Notes: generated from the sequence alone by a model not told the origin. A DNA stretch of 64,000 nt from Leptospira ainazelensis (GCF_016918785.1 NZ_JAFFPT010000025.1:62001-126000); one strand, 5' to 3'. Positions 1-10,573 are shown, counted from the first letter of the stretch. Translations and numbers: made by a program.

Positions 1-129
1 AAAAGAAAAAATTATCTGCTCACCGCCTTTGTGGAAAAAGGCTCGGGAAGCAAACAAGCTCAACGTTTGGTTTTAAAAATCCTAAACGAGATCGGAAAAC
101 ATGACAACCTCTCTTGGAGAAAAGAATGA
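1..129 (+). CDS. C-terminal end of an unidentified protein (partial)
   Basis: An open frame enters from the left edge in frame 1 and ends at a TGA at 127-129, giving the last 42 residues of a protein that ends SWRKE. Its stop overlaps the ATG of the next gene in an ATGA junction, which supports it as real coding sequence and suggests one transcript. The visible part is basic and probably helical. No family is recognised. Confidence 0.6.
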   Translation, partial: KRKNYLLTAFVEKGSGSKQAQRLVLKILNEIGKHDNLSWRKE

Positions 130-1937
130 AGGAAAGAATAAAAATCTGGATCGAAAAATCCAAATCGTTTTTGAATCAGACGAAGATAAAAATAAAAGAG
201 AGCTGGGATCGTTTTGTTCCGATCTTCCAAGAAAAAATTTGGAAGGATCCGAAAAGACGTTATTCCTTTCTTTTCGCTCTTGTATTTACCGTTTCGGTTT
301 TTTCCTACGCTTTTTTGAGAGACAAGTATTCTTTCGATTCTTCCATCGATGATCCGGCGCTCTTAATTCCGGATAACGCAAGTTTGGCGATCGAGGTTTT
401 TCGTCCGGAAGAATTTATAGAAGACATTTCCAAAACCGAAATCGGTAAAAAACTCTCCGAAGACGGAACGTTTCAAAAAACATTAACACTTCCCGAATTG
501 AGAAAGGTAAGTTCCATTCTTTATCTTTTGGAAACAAAGGCGGGAGTATTGACGGAGCCGAGTCGATTGGCCAATCTTTTTGACGGCCCCGTGGCAACCG
601 CGCTCTTGCAAAAAAAGGATTGGATCGTAGTAGGTAAAGCGAGTATCAAATCCAAATTTGGGGTGAGCCTTTTAACCTTGTTTCAAGGGGAAAAAATTGC
701 AAAAGCAAAAACGGATATAAAAACCGAACCGCAGACCGAAGGAGAATCTAATTCCGAAACACCCGGGCAGACTCATAGCGCCGACGATTTTACGGATCAA
801 TTCACCGTAGGATCGGAAAGTTTTGGAAACTTGGAGATGTATCAGTATGACTTTGGACAAGAGATCGTATATATTACCGTAATCGGAAATTTTATATTGA
901 TCACCAATTCAAAGGAAACTTTGGGTCTTTCACTCGGACTGGCATCTTCAAAAAACAATTCTTCGCTGGGAAATCTAAAAGGATTTAATAGTTTGCGCGA
1001 GTCCGCGCAAAAAAAGGAAAACAAACTTCTATTTTATGCGGGTAAGAATTCTTTGTTAACACCGCTTTTGAAACCGAGTTTTGGAAATTCAGGAATGGGA
1101 CTTTTACTCGGTTGGAAGGAACACGGATTGTTGGAAGGTGAAGTTTACAGACTTGGAGGGGAACAGACTGAAATCAATTCGAATTCGATAACTCCGAGCC
1201 TTTCCAAAATTCTCCCAAAAGATCTGACCGCGACGTTTTATTCCGAGACGCTCAAACCGATTGAAGTCTGGAAAACGTTAAGCGAAATGGACGGGGAATG
1301 GGAGAATTTTTCCAAAGGTTTCGAACGATTCAGTGAAAGCTCTGGAATCAATCCGAAGAATTATTTTCAAGAATCACAGGGTGTCGCTTTTTCCTTTCAC
1401 GGATTGGATTTGAAGAACGGTATGATTTATCCAAGATTCGGAATCTCCTTTGCATCCTCGGTAAAGGACGATCGAATTTTAAAAGCCGTTTTTAAAGTCG
1501 GGTCAAAAACAAAACAAAACTTTCAAAACGTGGAATTCTCGGCTTACACCCTAAAACAAGAAGGTTACTATTCCCCATCCTCGATACAATGGAACGATTG
1601 GTCTTTTTTCGGTTCCGATAGAAAAAGCGCGGAAGAAACGATATCTACAAAGAACGGGAATAAACCGAACCAGACCGATTTATTCGCTTCGGCAACGTTC
1701 GAAAATCAGCGTTCTTATCCTCATCATATCAGCATATATATTCCAAATTTATTAAGTGATTTGAAAAAATTTTATTTGTACGGCGCGAGTGATTCTTCGG
1801 AATACACTTCGAAAACGATTGAGAGGGACATTCAACCGATTTTTGATAAGATGAAATTATATTCTCATTTTTCTATGTCCTTTGGAAACGGCAACGCCGG
1901 GGAAGTTTGGGGAAAGGTAAACGTTAAAGCCGAATAA
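126..1937 (+). CDS. Membrane-anchored protein of unknown function
   Basis: This is a 603-residue protein. The frame is open back to a TTG at 114, but the ATG at 126 is preferred: it overlaps the upstream stop (ATGA) and has a GGAG ribosome binding site 6 nt ahead. The first 40 residues are basic and helical. One membrane span follows at about 44-62 (FLFALVFTVSVFSYAFL), and the remaining 540 residues should lie in the periplasm. That part is rich in Ser, Asn and Gly and lacks cysteines or an obvious catalytic motif. The opening of the outer domain (LIPDNASLAIEV) recalls bacterial DUF3352-type proteins, but this is only an impression. Function unknown. Confidence 0.85.
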   Translation: MKERIKIWIEKSKSFLNQTKIKIKESWDRFVPIFQEKIWKDPKRRYSFLFALVFTVSVFSYAFLRDKYSFDSSIDDPALLIPDNASLAIEVFRPEEFIEDISKTEIGKKLSEDGTFQKTLTLPELRKVSSILYLLETKAGVLTEPSRLANLFDGPVATALLQKKDWIVVGKASIKSKFGVSLLTLFQGEKIAKAKTDIKTEPQTEGESNSETPGQTHSADDFTDQFTVGSESFGNLEMYQYDFGQEIVYITVIGNFILITNSKETLGLSLGLASSKNNSSLGNLKGFNSLRESAQKKENKLLFYAGKNSLLTPLLKPSFGNSGMGLLLGWKEHGLLEGEVYRLGGEQTEINSNSITPSLSKILPKDLTATFYSETLKPIEVWKTLSEMDGEWENFSKGFERFSESSGINPKNYFQESQGVAFSFHGLDLKNGMIYPRFGISFASSVKDDRILKAVFKVGSKTKQNFQNVEFSAYTLKQEGYYSPSSIQWNDWSFFGSDRKSAEETISTKNGNKPNQTDLFASATFENQRSYPHHISIYIPNLLSDLKKFYLYGASDSSEYTSKTIERDIQPIFDKMKLYSHFSMSFGNGNAGEVWGKVNVKAE

Positions 1938-1940
1938 GAG

Positions 1941-2648
1941 TTATCGAGATTTTAAGAATTTTGAATAGAGAATTTTCCATTCGTTTTCAGGGATTCGATT
2001 TTCCAGAAAACTCCGAAAACGAATTTCCCCTTGGTCTTGTAAAATCCATTGTCCCCAGGCCGCGAGGAGTTTGTATTTTCTCAGTTCATCCTTTTTTTTC
2101 AAAGATTTGTCCAAGTGAATCCTTTTGAATTTCTCCCAAGATTTCGGGAAATCGAGAAACTTTTTAGGAACGATGGAATTGATAGGATATAGGGCTTCAC
2201 AATAGGATTCTTCGATCCATCTCAAGTCTTCGTTATTCAAATGCGGGGAAAAAAAGTGACAGATCTCATGACGTATCGATGAATTTAGAATATTCCTTTT
2301 GTTTAATGTATTTGGGTTTTGGAAATGGAACCGATTCGAGTCCGGAAAAAAACTGGCGGCGACAAACGAAGGTTGTCCGCTCGTTTCGGAGAAAATTTTT
2401 GCGGTTTCGGAAATAAAAACGGTAGTTTCGGAGGGCTTTTTGAGATTAAGTCGTTCCGATTCTTTCGATAATTCTAATATAAATTGATCCGCAAATTCCC
2501 GAACGATCTTTTCGGTTTTTGTCGACGGGAAAGTTTTTCTATCGTTAAGAAAGTAAAATTCATAACCGTCGATTTTGTAACGGATCGGTTCCGAAAAAAT
2601 CGGTAAAAAACCGCATATATAAAATAAAAGGTATAAGAATCGTTTCAA
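1941..2648 (-). CDS. Putative secreted HExxH zinc metallopeptidase
   Basis: The longest frame starts at 2834 but would run through the end of the SpoIID gene. A TTG at 2648-2646 overlaps that gene's TGA (TTGA), follows a GGA-rich stretch, and opens directly into a signal peptide (MKRFLYLLFYICGFLPIFSE), so it is taken as the start. The product is 235 residues. It contains RHEICHFF, an HExxH zinc site, followed about 20 residues later by WIEESYCEAL, which fits the downstream glutamate helix of gluzincin (clan MA) peptidases of the peptidase_MA_2 type. It probably acts in the periplasm or outside the cell. Coupling to the SpoIID-domain gene suggests a cell-envelope role. Substrate unknown. Confidence 0.75.
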   Translation of the reverse strand: MKRFLYLLFYICGFLPIFSEPIRYKIDGYEFYFLNDRKTFPSTKTEKIVREFADQFILELSKESERLNLKKPSETTVFISETAKIFSETSGQPSFVAASFFPDSNRFHFQNPNTLNKRNILNSSIRHEICHFFSPHLNNEDLRWIEESYCEALYPINSIVPKKFLDFPKSWEKFKRIHLDKSLKKKDELRKYKLLAAWGQWILQDQGEIRFRSFLENRIPENEWKILYSKFLKSR

Positions 2649-3835
2649 AGTTTTTCCAACTTCGCTTTCGGAAAATAGAATTTTAGAATCTCCGAAGACT
2701 GCGCGCCTTGAAACGCCATTTCCCTTGCCCCGTATTGGCAAAGTCCGATTCCGTGACCGAATCCTTTTCCTTGGATCAAAAATCCGTTCTGCGAATTTTG
2801 AATTGTAAAATCGTTGCTTTTGATTTGATTCCAACCAAATCGTTTTCCGATTTTGGAAAGAAACAAAGAAATCGGAATTGTGGACTTTCCGTTTTCGGTA
2901 GTCGCCAAAATTTCAGTCACTCTGGATTCTTTAAGAATCGGTTGTAAATGAATAATTCTTCTCAATTCGAGAGTTTCCTCGAGTTCTGTTCGACGTAGAA
3001 TACTTTCCCAATTGGAATGAGGGGAGGATTCGCATAGGATTTTATCCTTTTTCCAGATATCCTTTCCGGAACGAAATATCTCCTCTTCGTTAATAAATTT
3101 TTTCCACATAACGGAAGGTTGAGAAAGATTTCCGCCGCAGGTGGAATGAAAAAATGCCTCGAGGATCTTACCGTTTACGTCCTTCAATGCGAAAATCTCG
3201 GAAGAATTTTTTTGATCTTTCGTAGCCGGTCCCAAGCGACCGGAATACTGAAGACAGTGAGTCAGATCACAAAGGTCGTAACCTTCCGATTTGTGACGGT
3301 TTATGTTGGCTAGGGCATAGGAAAGAACCACGGTTTCGGCTACGAGTTTGAATTCCTTTTTCCAATCTGCGGCAGTCCCTTTCGGATAACTTGCGTTAAA
3401 CAACATCCCGAATTCGGATTCCGTAGCGGTTCGAGTATATTCTTTTTTTGGAATGGATAAAATGAGTCTCAGTTTTCCGCCGACCGACGTGATTTCTAAA
3501 TCGCCGGAATAATGAAAAAATTCTTTCCGGTCCGGAAACGAAATCTCGTAATTCCCTCCTAAAAAACCGATCAAATCTTCCGAAAATTTTTTAGATTCAT
3601 AGCGAACGTCGATTTGATTCGACTTCGATTTCAAACTTAGAGTTGATATTTGTTTCGAAACGGTATGTTCTCCGGCAAATACCTTAGCGTTGGAATAGCG
3701 GATCTTAATTTCTTTCGGAGAATACTTGGATAGAATTCCGACTCGAATTTTTGAGGGAATCGACTCCGTAAAAATCGGTTCCGTCGAAAGCAAGAACCCG
3801 AAAAGAATACAAAAAAACCGGATTCTTGAAGTCAT
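2645..3835 (-). CDS. SpoIID/LytB-domain protein (putative peptidoglycan lytic transglycosylase)
   Basis: The frame extends to 3949, but the ATG at 3835, four bases after the ferredoxin stop, opens into a signal peptide (MTSRIRFFCILFGFLLS). The product is 396 residues. SpoIID-family signatures are clear: an EYTRTATESEF segment that can be aligned with the family's active-site glutamate segment, then SEGYDLCDLTHC, and at the C-terminus GFGHGIGLCQYGAREMA followed by ILKFYFPKAKL. SpoIID enzymes cleave stem-peptide-free glycan strands and are known best from sporulation; in non-sporulating bacteria they are envelope proteins of unclear role. It lies in a run with murA, a ferredoxin and a metallopeptidase. 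Confidence 0.85.
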   Translation of the reverse strand: MTSRIRFFCILFGFLLSTEPIFTESIPSKIRVGILSKYSPKEIKIRYSNAKVFAGEHTVSKQISTLSLKSKSNQIDVRYESKKFSEDLIGFLGGNYEISFPDRKEFFHYSGDLEITSVGGKLRLILSIPKKEYTRTATESEFGMLFNASYPKGTAADWKKEFKLVAETVVLSYALANINRHKSEGYDLCDLTHCLQYSGRLGPATKDQKNSSEIFALKDVNGKILEAFFHSTCGGNLSQPSVMWKKFINEEEIFRSGKDIWKKDKILCESSPHSNWESILRRTELEETLELRRIIHLQPILKESRVTEILATTENGKSTIPISLFLSKIGKRFGWNQIKSNDFTIQNSQNGFLIQGKGFGHGIGLCQYGAREMAFQGAQSSEILKFYFPKAKLEKL

Positions 3836-3839
3836 AAAA

Positions 3840-4496
3840 TTATTGAATTCGGATCGCTCTTGGAAAGGTAGGACAGGAAGAAACACACTGACCGCAACCC
3901 GTGCAAGCTTTGGAAAAGGAAGGTTTGATTCCTTTAAAATTGACAACACCTTCCACCGGACAACTATCCTTACAATTGGAACAAGTAGCCTCTCCCGTTT
4001 TGTGATTGAGACAAAACTCGAAAATTCCTTTTGCTTGACCGAACTTAGGGGCTTCTTTTAACGGGAGAAGAGCCTCGTCTTTGCAGGCTTTGATACAAGG
4101 CCAATCCTTACAAAGCATACAAGCGTTTAAATTTAAATCCATCCTTGGGATGTGTTTTTCAGAGGTTTCGTCAAAGACGGGAAACAATACGCTATAAGGA
4201 CAGGCGTAAATACAATCTCCACAGCCGGTACACTTTTTTAAGAATTCAATTTCGCCTAACGCACCAGGAGGCGCCTGTATGTTTCGAATCTTTTTCTTTC
4301 GAGTCGATTTGATATGGTGAGGAAGTTGAAACGAAGTTTCCTTTTTGGAATTCTTCTTTGTCTTTTTCTTGGGTGCGGGTTTGGGGATCGGATCGGACGT
4401 GATTTCTTTAAAACCGGACGCAATGTCCGCGGCGCTTTCTTGTGCGAGGTCCAACATTCTTGCCAGACCCTTTTTAAAAAAATCCTTTCGGTTCAA
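3840..4496 (-). CDS. Four-cluster 4Fe-4S ferredoxin, NapF/MauM/NapG-like
   Basis: The protein has 218 residues with four cysteine sets: C89/92/95/99, C126/129/134/138, C162/172/175/179 and C198/201/204/208. The spacing in sets two and three departs from the plain CxxCxxCxxxC pattern, as in NapG/MauM and NapF ferredoxins. The first 85 residues are basic and carry a Lys-rich linker. The N-terminus (NRKDFFKKG) resembles a twin-arginine motif only weakly, so a cytoplasmic location is assumed. The start is TTG and overlaps the murA stop (TTGA). A role in electron transfer is certain in kind, but the partner is unknown; nothing links murA to redox chemistry. Confidence 0.8.
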   Translation of the reverse strand: MNRKDFFKKGLARMLDLAQESAADIASGFKEITSDPIPKPAPKKKTKKNSKKETSFQLPHHIKSTRKKKIRNIQAPPGALGEIEFLKKCTGCGDCIYACPYSVLFPVFDETSEKHIPRMDLNLNACMLCKDWPCIKACKDEALLPLKEAPKFGQAKGIFEFCLNHKTGEATCSNCKDSCPVEGVVNFKGIKPSFSKACTGCGQCVSSCPTFPRAIRIQ

Positions 4497-5791
4497 TCTT
4501 CTCTTACTCGTTCGATTCTTGCGCCGAGCGCTCTGAGACGCGTGTCGATGTTTTCAAATCCGCGATCGATTTGTCCTATGTTGTGAATATAACTCGTTCC
4601 TTCGGCGCACAACGCCGCGATGATCATTGCCATTCCGGCGCGAATATCGGGACTTGCTACCTTTTGTCCATAAAGTCGAGAATGTCCGATTACGATGGCC
4701 CTGTGCGGGTCGCAGAGGATGATCTGGGCTCCCATCGCAATGATGTTATCCACGAAAAAGAGTCTTGACTCGAACATTTTCTCGTGGATCAAAACGGTTC
4801 CTTTACACTGTGTTGCCGTCACGAGTGCAACCGAAGTCATATCCGCGGGAAAACCCGGCCATGGGGAATCGTCTATCTTTGGCGTAGCTCCGTGATAGTC
4901 GGGAATGATTTCCATCTTTTGATCTGCGGGAACTAAGATTCCGTTTTCATGGGGACGCACTTCGATTCCAAGACGGGAATAAACCATTCGAATCATACGA
5001 ATGTCTTCGAGCTCCACGTCGCGGATCATAAGTTCTCCGCCGGTCACAGCGGCTAAACTGATAAAGGAGCCGACTTCCAAATAATCCGAACCAATTTTGT
5101 GATCTTTTTGAGGAGCTTTTAAAGAAGCAACACCTTCGATCGTAAGAATGTTCGAACCGATTCCTGTTATCTTTGCTCCCGCGGAATTTAGAAATTCACA
5201 GAGTCTTTGTACGTGAGGTTCGCTCGCGGCGTGTCTCAGAATTGTTGTTCCTTCCGCAAAAACCGCCGCCATCACCGCATTCTCCGTTCCCGTTACGGAA
5301 GCTTCATCCATGAGGATATCCGTCCCCCGAAGCCGATCCGCTTTGATTTCGTATCCGTCCGGAAAAACTTCGATACTTGCGCCTAACGCCTGTAACGCGA
5401 GGAGATGAGTGTCGAGTCTTCTTCTACCGATCTTATCTCCTCCGGGTTTGGGAAGAAAGACACGGCCGGTCATCGCGAGAATCGGACCGGCTAACGTAAC
5501 CGCGCCTCGGATCCGAGAACAGAGTTCTTCCGGAAGTTGGTTTTTTAGATTTCCGTCGTGTTTGAATAAAAAGGTGCCGGGTTCTTCTTCCGTGATTTCC
5601 ATTCCAAGATGACGGAGCACTTCCATGAGCATAAGAACGTCGGAGATCATGGGGATATTGGTGATTCGGAGAGTCCCAGGAACCATACAAACCGCTCCCA
5701 ATAAGGGGAGAGCCTCATTTTTATTTCCCTGTGGAACCACAGTTCCATGAAGAGGGGTCTTTCCAATGATCTTAAAATACGAAGAACTCAT
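4493..5791 (-). CDS. murA: UDP-N-acetylglucosamine 1-carboxyvinyltransferase
   Basis: The product is 432 residues, normal for MurA, which transfers enolpyruvate from PEP to UDP-GlcNAc in the first committed step of peptidoglycan synthesis in the cytoplasm. Family signatures visible are GNKNEALP with the conserved Lys24-Asn25, the inside-out barrel repeats, and [16 protein letters not shown]. In that last loop the residue usually occupied by the fosfomycin-reactive cysteine (Cys115 in E. coli) is Asp119. The same Cys-to-Asp change is known to make MurA of mycobacteria, Chlamydia and Borrelia insensitive to fosfomycin. It is the first gene of a tight minus-strand run and is divergent from lnt. 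Confidence 0.97.
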   Translation of the reverse strand: MSSSYFKIIGKTPLHGTVVPQGNKNEALPLLGAVCMVPGTLRITNIPMISDVLMLMEVLRHLGMEITEEEPGTFLFKHDGNLKNQLPEELCSRIRGAVTLAGPILAMTGRVFLPKPGGDKIGRRRLDTHLLALQALGASIEVFPDGYEIKADRLRGTDILMDEASVTGTENAVMAAVFAEGTTILRHAASEPHVQRLCEFLNSAGAKITGIGSNILTIEGVASLKAPQKDHKIGSDYLEVGSFISLAAVTGGELMIRDVELEDIRMIRMVYSRLGIEVRPHENGILVPADQKMEIIPDYHGATPKIDDSPWPGFPADMTSVALVTATQCKGTVLIHEKMFESRLFFVDNIIAMGAQIILCDPHRAIVIGHSRLYGQKVASPDIRAGMAMIIAALCAEGTSYIHNIGQIDRGFENIDTRLRALGARIERVRED

Positions 5792-5983
5792 AATGATAAA
5801 CTGTAGAATCCGGTCTTTCTGGCAATCGAATTGTAACCTCTTGTTATTTTTGAATCACCAATGAAATAGATTGAGACTTAGGATGAATTCGTTTGAAACG
5901 ACTGCATTCTATATTTTCAGATCGGCAATTCTCGATGAATTCTGTTGACTTCCCGTTCTAAAAAGGAGATGAACGTTTTATCC

Positions 5984-7756
5984 ATGGATAATTTACACCA
6001 TCGTTTTCAGCAATTTCAGAAGACAGTCTGGTTCAACCTTTTCTGTTATTTCTGGACAGGTCTTTTTTCATTCTTAGCATTTGCTCCCGTTTCTTTGAGT
6101 CATTTTGTTTGGATTGCTCCCTTTGGCCTCTTCTGGTTGAGTCTCAAATATCAAGGAAAGTATAAAAAGTTATTTTATCAGGGATTGATCATCGGCGTAA
6201 TTTTTTATGCGATTTCGTTTCACTGGATCGTACACATGGCCATCACGTTTGGGAACTTTCCTTACGTGGTCGCAGTGCTCATTCTTTTGTTCGCGGGACT
6301 TTTGTTTAGTTTAAAGTTTCCGCTTTTTATGATGAGTTTTTCCTTTCTTTCCGGAAAGATCGGCCGTCATTCCGTATGGGTGGCGGGATTTTGCGGGCTT
6401 CTTTCCGAATTGGTCGGTCCTCAATTATTTCCTTGGTATTGGGGAAATCTCGCCGCGGGGAATATTCTCCTCGCTCAAAACGTGGAGATCACGGGCGTTT
6501 ACGGGCTGAGCTTTCTCGTCTTTGTGGTTTCTTATACGCTCTTTCAATCCAATCCCTGGCATTGGAAAGAAATTCTTAACTCGAAAGAGAAAAGAAATCA
6601 GTATTTCCGTTTTGTCGCGTTACCCGCGCTTCTACTTCTGAGTTTCGTAATTTCAGGCGGGGTCTTGTATAAAAAATGGGAAAACGTAAAACCTTCTAAA
6701 TCCTTAAAGGTGCTCGTGATTCAACCGGACGCACCTCTCAGTTTTCGCGACGGAAGAGAAGTGAAAGAATCCATCGAAGCGCTTATGGCTCGAATCGAAA
6801 AACTCACCGACGAAGGTGTTGCAAGAATGGGGAGTAAACCGGATCTGATCGTCCTTCCGGAAGCGGGTGTGCCGTTTTTTTCTGCACACAATACTCCAGT
6901 TACGACGGTTGCCAGAAGATTGTATTGGCATCGTTTTGATTCTTTGATGTTTCTTCTTGCGAACAAATACAAGGCCAACGTATTTTTTAACGAAATCGAC
7001 GCGGGTTACAAAGGAACACCGGGTGCGAGAAATCTAAGATATTACAATAACAACGTTCTCTATGATCCGAACGGCGATAGAAGAGATTCTTATCAGAAAA
7101 AATTTCTTTTGATGTTCGGGGAATATATGCCGTTCGATTTTCTCTACGACCTGAGTCAACAGACGGGAAGGTTCGAGCCGGGATTGAATCATAATTTGAT
7201 TCGCTACTACACTCCGGCTGAAAAGGAAAAATCTCCGAAGGGTCTTCATCTGGGATGGTTGGATACGGAGAATCTAAATCACGAGGCCGTACGTTCGTAT
7301 TATGAGTCGGCAAAGACGGAAGTGCAAGAAGCGGGAAAATTTCTTCCTTTGATTTGTTATGAAGTCATCCTTCCTGAGTTTGTGAGAGAATTTAGAACCG
7401 CAGGAAATCCGGAGTTTATTGTTAATCTAACCAATGACAAATGGTATGGAACCACGACCGAAAGCGATCAACATATGGAACTTGGAAGACTTCGTTCGAT
7501 CGAGTTACGGAGATGGATGGTGAGATCCACCAATTCCGGTATTTCGGCGAACATAGACCATCTCGGTCGATTGGTCGGCGGTAAAAAAACCGGTCTGATG
7601 ACCGCGGAATCGATTTCGGAAACGATCGACGTAATCGATTCTCCGCCTACGTTTTATACTCAGTATGGAAATTTGATTCCTTGGTTGATGCTCTTTTTGA
7701 GCGGAATTTACTATCTGAATCTTTTGATCGGAATTCGGAAAGCGAAGAAGTTATAA
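5984..7756 (+). CDS. lnt: Apolipoprotein N-acyltransferase
   Basis: Lnt N-acylates the terminal cysteine of lipoproteins at the inner membrane. The N-terminal half holds about seven hydrophobic segments. The C-terminal half is a nitrilase-fold domain with the catalytic triad visible: Glu293 in LPEAGVP, Lys373 in [12 protein letters not shown] and Cys458 in LICYE. One more membrane helix closes the protein. At 590 residues it is longer than the 512 of E. coli. The start is uncertain: TTG 5945, ATG 5969 and ATG 5984 are in frame, and an AAGGAG at 5963-5968 lies too close to 5969, so 5984 is used. In Leptospira this enzyme serves an unusually large lipoprotein set. Confidence 0.95.
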   Translation: MDNLHHRFQQFQKTVWFNLFCYFWTGLFSFLAFAPVSLSHFVWIAPFGLFWLSLKYQGKYKKLFYQGLIIGVIFYAISFHWIVHMAITFGNFPYVVAVLILLFAGLLFSLKFPLFMMSFSFLSGKIGRHSVWVAGFCGLLSELVGPQLFPWYWGNLAAGNILLAQNVEITGVYGLSFLVFVVSYTLFQSNPWHWKEILNSKEKRNQYFRFVALPALLLLSFVISGGVLYKKWENVKPSKSLKVLVIQPDAPLSFRDGREVKESIEALMARIEKLTDEGVARMGSKPDLIVLPEAGVPFFSAHNTPVTTVARRLYWHRFDSLMFLLANKYKANVFFNEIDAGYKGTPGARNLRYYNNNVLYDPNGDRRDSYQKKFLLMFGEYMPFDFLYDLSQQTGRFEPGLNHNLIRYYTPAEKEKSPKGLHLGWLDTENLNHEAVRSYYESAKTEVQEAGKFLPLICYEVILPEFVREFRTAGNPEFIVNLTNDKWYGTTTESDQHMELGRLRSIELRRWMVRSTNSGISANIDHLGRLVGGKKTGLMTAESISETIDVIDSPPTFYTQYGNLIPWLMLFLSGIYYLNLLIGIRKAKKL

Positions 7757-7808
7757 ACGACTCGTTCGAAAATTCTTCTTAATTTTTTATACTTATGAAA
7801 AGGGCCTG

Positions 7809-8216
7809 ATGAAACAGAGACTTAAAAAGAAGAATAAAAATCCTACGTAGATCAGTCTCTGTTTTATCATAGTTCAATTCTTCGATTCCAATCGTTTGAT
7901 TCGAGGTTTTCTGGGCGATTTGATCATCGTGATGGTTCTTTATAGTTTTTTTAAATCCATCGCTGACATCGATTCCGTAAAACTATCGATTTTTATAATT
8001 CTAATTTCATTTGTTTTGGAAACGCTTCAATATTTTAAGATCGTTCGGCTTTTAGGATTTCAGGAAAATTATCTCACCAAAATCATTTTCGGATCCGTCT
8101 TTGATCCGCTGGATTTATTCGCATATCTGATCGGTGTGTTTTTAATTTTTTTCATCGATACGCGGATTCTTCTCAAATTCTTAAAACAACAAACTCCGAC
8201 CCGCGTCACGGATTGA
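7809..8216 (+). pseudogene. DUF2809-like membrane protein gene with an in-frame TAG
   Basis: A 106-residue frame from TTG 7896 gives a small four-span membrane protein with DUF2809 features (RGFLGDLIIVMVLYSF, LETLQYF, GSVFDPLDLFAYLIG). The same frame is open further upstream to an amber codon at 7848-7850, and beyond it to an ATG at 7809 preceded by AAGGG. Read through the TAG, the N-terminus would be MKQRLKKKNKNPT, stop, ISLCFIIVQFFDSNRLIRG, which supplies the first membrane helix the family normally has. A single TTG-to-TAG change would explain it. Either the gene is a recent pseudogene or translation starts at TTG 7896 without the first helix. The 3' end overlaps the convergent gene by 11 bp. 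Confidence 0.55.
7812..7864. repeat. 11-bp perfect inverted repeat with 31-nt spacer
   Basis: AAACAGAGACT at 7812-7822 is exactly complementary to AGTCTCTGTTT at 7854-7864. A T-rich stretch follows the right arm. It lies just after lnt and could be a weak terminator or an operator. It also spans the amber codon of the DUF2809-like frame, so it may be chance sequence within that gene. Confidence 0.4.
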
Positions 8217-9330
8217 TCAGATAATAGGATAAGATCCCGTGAAAGGTTTCACCGGATCCCGGCGAAAGTTCCTTACCCGGACAAGATAGGTTCAAATCCG
8301 CTAAGGAGTAGATCTGATAGGGTTTCGCAAAAAACAAGCGGATAAAAAACCGGAGAACCGAAGAAATATTGGAAAGCACATTGATACTTCCCACGGATTC
8401 CCTTCTGACGATTTCGGCGGAACAACCTTCTTCAAAATAAATCTTCTCGCGCTTCGGAAGATCATATCCCGAAAAGGGTTCTTTCTCCGTTTCGAGAACC
8501 TCGAACTTAGTGATCTTACCCGAAAGAATATTTTTTCCATGGGGATCCAAAAGGGCCACGGTTCTAAAATAACCACCCGGAAAAGAATCGTTTCCTAAAA
8601 AACCGCCCGTATAAAAACGAAAGCCTTTTGTATTGATCGAACGGAGCAGTTCCCATCTTCGACTGTATTTATAAACTTCATAGTTTGTAAGGAGATGTTC
8701 TAAGCCGCCGGTTCCGGAGAGTTCCTTTTTTTTTCCGTCTTGGATCAAATATCCCCAAGCGGATTGAAAGGAATAAGCGATGTCGGCTTGGACAAAACGG
8801 TTCTGATCTTTTACCGGATATTTGCCTCCGGAAAGGGAAACTCCGTGTTTGAGACCGGACTTAAAGGATAAGTATAATTTAATGTTTTCCGTTTCCTGCT
8901 GAATTTCGATTCCTTCGGAATTCAAAACCATCCGACTATCTTCGATTCGAAGATCGAACTTCCCCTTTTCAGCAGTGAGTTCTTTTCCGGAAAATTCTTT
9001 CGTGATAAATTGAGTTTCTTCTCCGAGAGTATGGATAACCAAACTGATTCCGCAATTTTTTGTTCCCGGTCCGAGATTGCTTACCAAAAAGGTGGCGTAG
9101 ATAAAGGTTTTGTCGTCGGTAAAAGAATAATTCCAAGCTTCAAAATAGCCTTCTTGTGCATAAGGTTGAAAAGAATAGTCTTTGAGACTTGCCTTCTTGA
9201 GAAGAATATGTTCCTCCGCTTTCGGAGAATCGATCCAAAAAACGCAGCTTGCAAAAAGTAAAATTGCAACGGACTTACGAAGAGACAGAATTCTTAAATT
9301 TATTTTTCCCAGGTTAGGTTGTTCCGGCAT
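8206..9330 (-). CDS. Secreted lipocalin-like protein (Svf1/CrtC/AttH-type fold suspected)
   Basis: The ATG at 9330 has an AAGGA ribosome binding site 9 nt ahead and is preferred to the longer frame from 9366. The 374-residue product has a hydrophobic segment at about 18-38 (SVAILLFASCVFWI), probably a signal peptide. The mature part is beta-rich. Its opening (EGYFEAWNYSFTDDKTFIYATFLV) resembles the paired lipocalin-like domains of the Svf1/CrtC/AttH group, known for hydrophobic ligand binding or for hydroxyneurosporene hydration. No catalytic residues can be named. The gene is convergent with the DUF2809-like gene. Confidence 0.75.
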   Translation of the reverse strand: MPEQPNLGKINLRILSLRKSVAILLFASCVFWIDSPKAEEHILLKKASLKDYSFQPYAQEGYFEAWNYSFTDDKTFIYATFLVSNLGPGTKNCGISLVIHTLGEETQFITKEFSGKELTAEKGKFDLRIEDSRMVLNSEGIEIQQETENIKLYLSFKSGLKHGVSLSGGKYPVKDQNRFVQADIAYSFQSAWGYLIQDGKKKELSGTGGLEHLLTNYEVYKYSRRWELLRSINTKGFRFYTGGFLGNDSFPGGYFRTVALLDPHGKNILSGKITKFEVLETEKEPFSGYDLPKREKIYFEEGCSAEIVRRESVGSINVLSNISSVLRFFIRLFFAKPYQIYSLADLNLSCPGKELSPGSGETFHGILSYYLINP

Positions 9331-9374
9331 GCGGAAGATCCTTAAACCCGGGAAAAAAATGATCAAGCAGAAAC

Positions 9375-9782
9375 TTATTTACTGAAGGATTTCGTTTCTT
9401 CCTCTTCCGCAAAAACACAATCCTTTTCGAAAAGATCGGAAATACAGACGATGTCAAAAACAGGATGTATTTTGGTTCCTTCGTTTAAAAAACGATCTCT
9501 TTCTTCTTGAATCCCGTCGATGTGAATCCAGGATTCATATTTTTCATTCGCCTTTATATAGATGAGAAAGTCGTGTTCTCCCAATCGTTTTAAGAATGCT
9601 TCGAAATTCTTAAAACCGTCCTTTTCCAATTGAATCCTCAGTTTTTGAGAATTGCTGAGTTTGGAGTAGGGGGCCTTTGCAACGTAGAATTGATTTAAGA
9701 CCGAGACGATGTTTACAAACTCGTCTTTTCGACTGATCAACTTCTTCCATTCTCCCTGATCTAAATCGACTGTTTCTTTCAT
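9375..9782 (-). CDS. Hypothetical protein, 135 aa
   Basis: This is a soluble acidic protein with no signal peptide or membrane span. GAGG precedes the ATG by about 8 nt. The sequence mixes helix and strand (LGEHDFLIYIKANEKYESW, HPVFDIVCISDLF) and has two cysteines without a metal-binding pattern. It lies 44 bp upstream of the lipocalin-like gene on the same strand and may be cotranscribed with it. No family recognised. Confidence 0.7.
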   Translation of the reverse strand: MKETVDLDQGEWKKLISRKDEFVNIVSVLNQFYVAKAPYSKLSNSQKLRIQLEKDGFKNFEAFLKRLGEHDFLIYIKANEKYESWIHIDGIQEERDRFLNEGTKIHPVFDIVCISDLFEKDCVFAEEEETKSFSK

Positions 9783-9997
9783 TTTTTTTACCTCTTCGAA
9801 AGAAGCGGTTCCGCAAACTTTCAGAACGGAGTTTCCAATCCGATTTTTTTTTAAAACCGCGTAAAAAAGTGAAAAGAGGATTCAAAAAGAGAATAGAATG
9901 GAATCTCCCGGGAAGTTTTGGTTAACGGCTTTGGGAACGTGAGCTTTTAATAAATCTTGCTAAAAAAGGGAAAATCAAAATAGTATCATTCAGACCT

Positions 9998-10573
<576 letters not shown>

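Noticed and set aside
2645..3835. Apparent loss of the catalytic glutamate in the SpoIID-domain protein
   Set aside because: A first alignment put Ala/Ser at the site, but aligning EYTRTATESEF with the family's E-Y-x-x-G-V-V-x-x-E-M places a Glu correctly, with an insertion after it. The residue is probably present.
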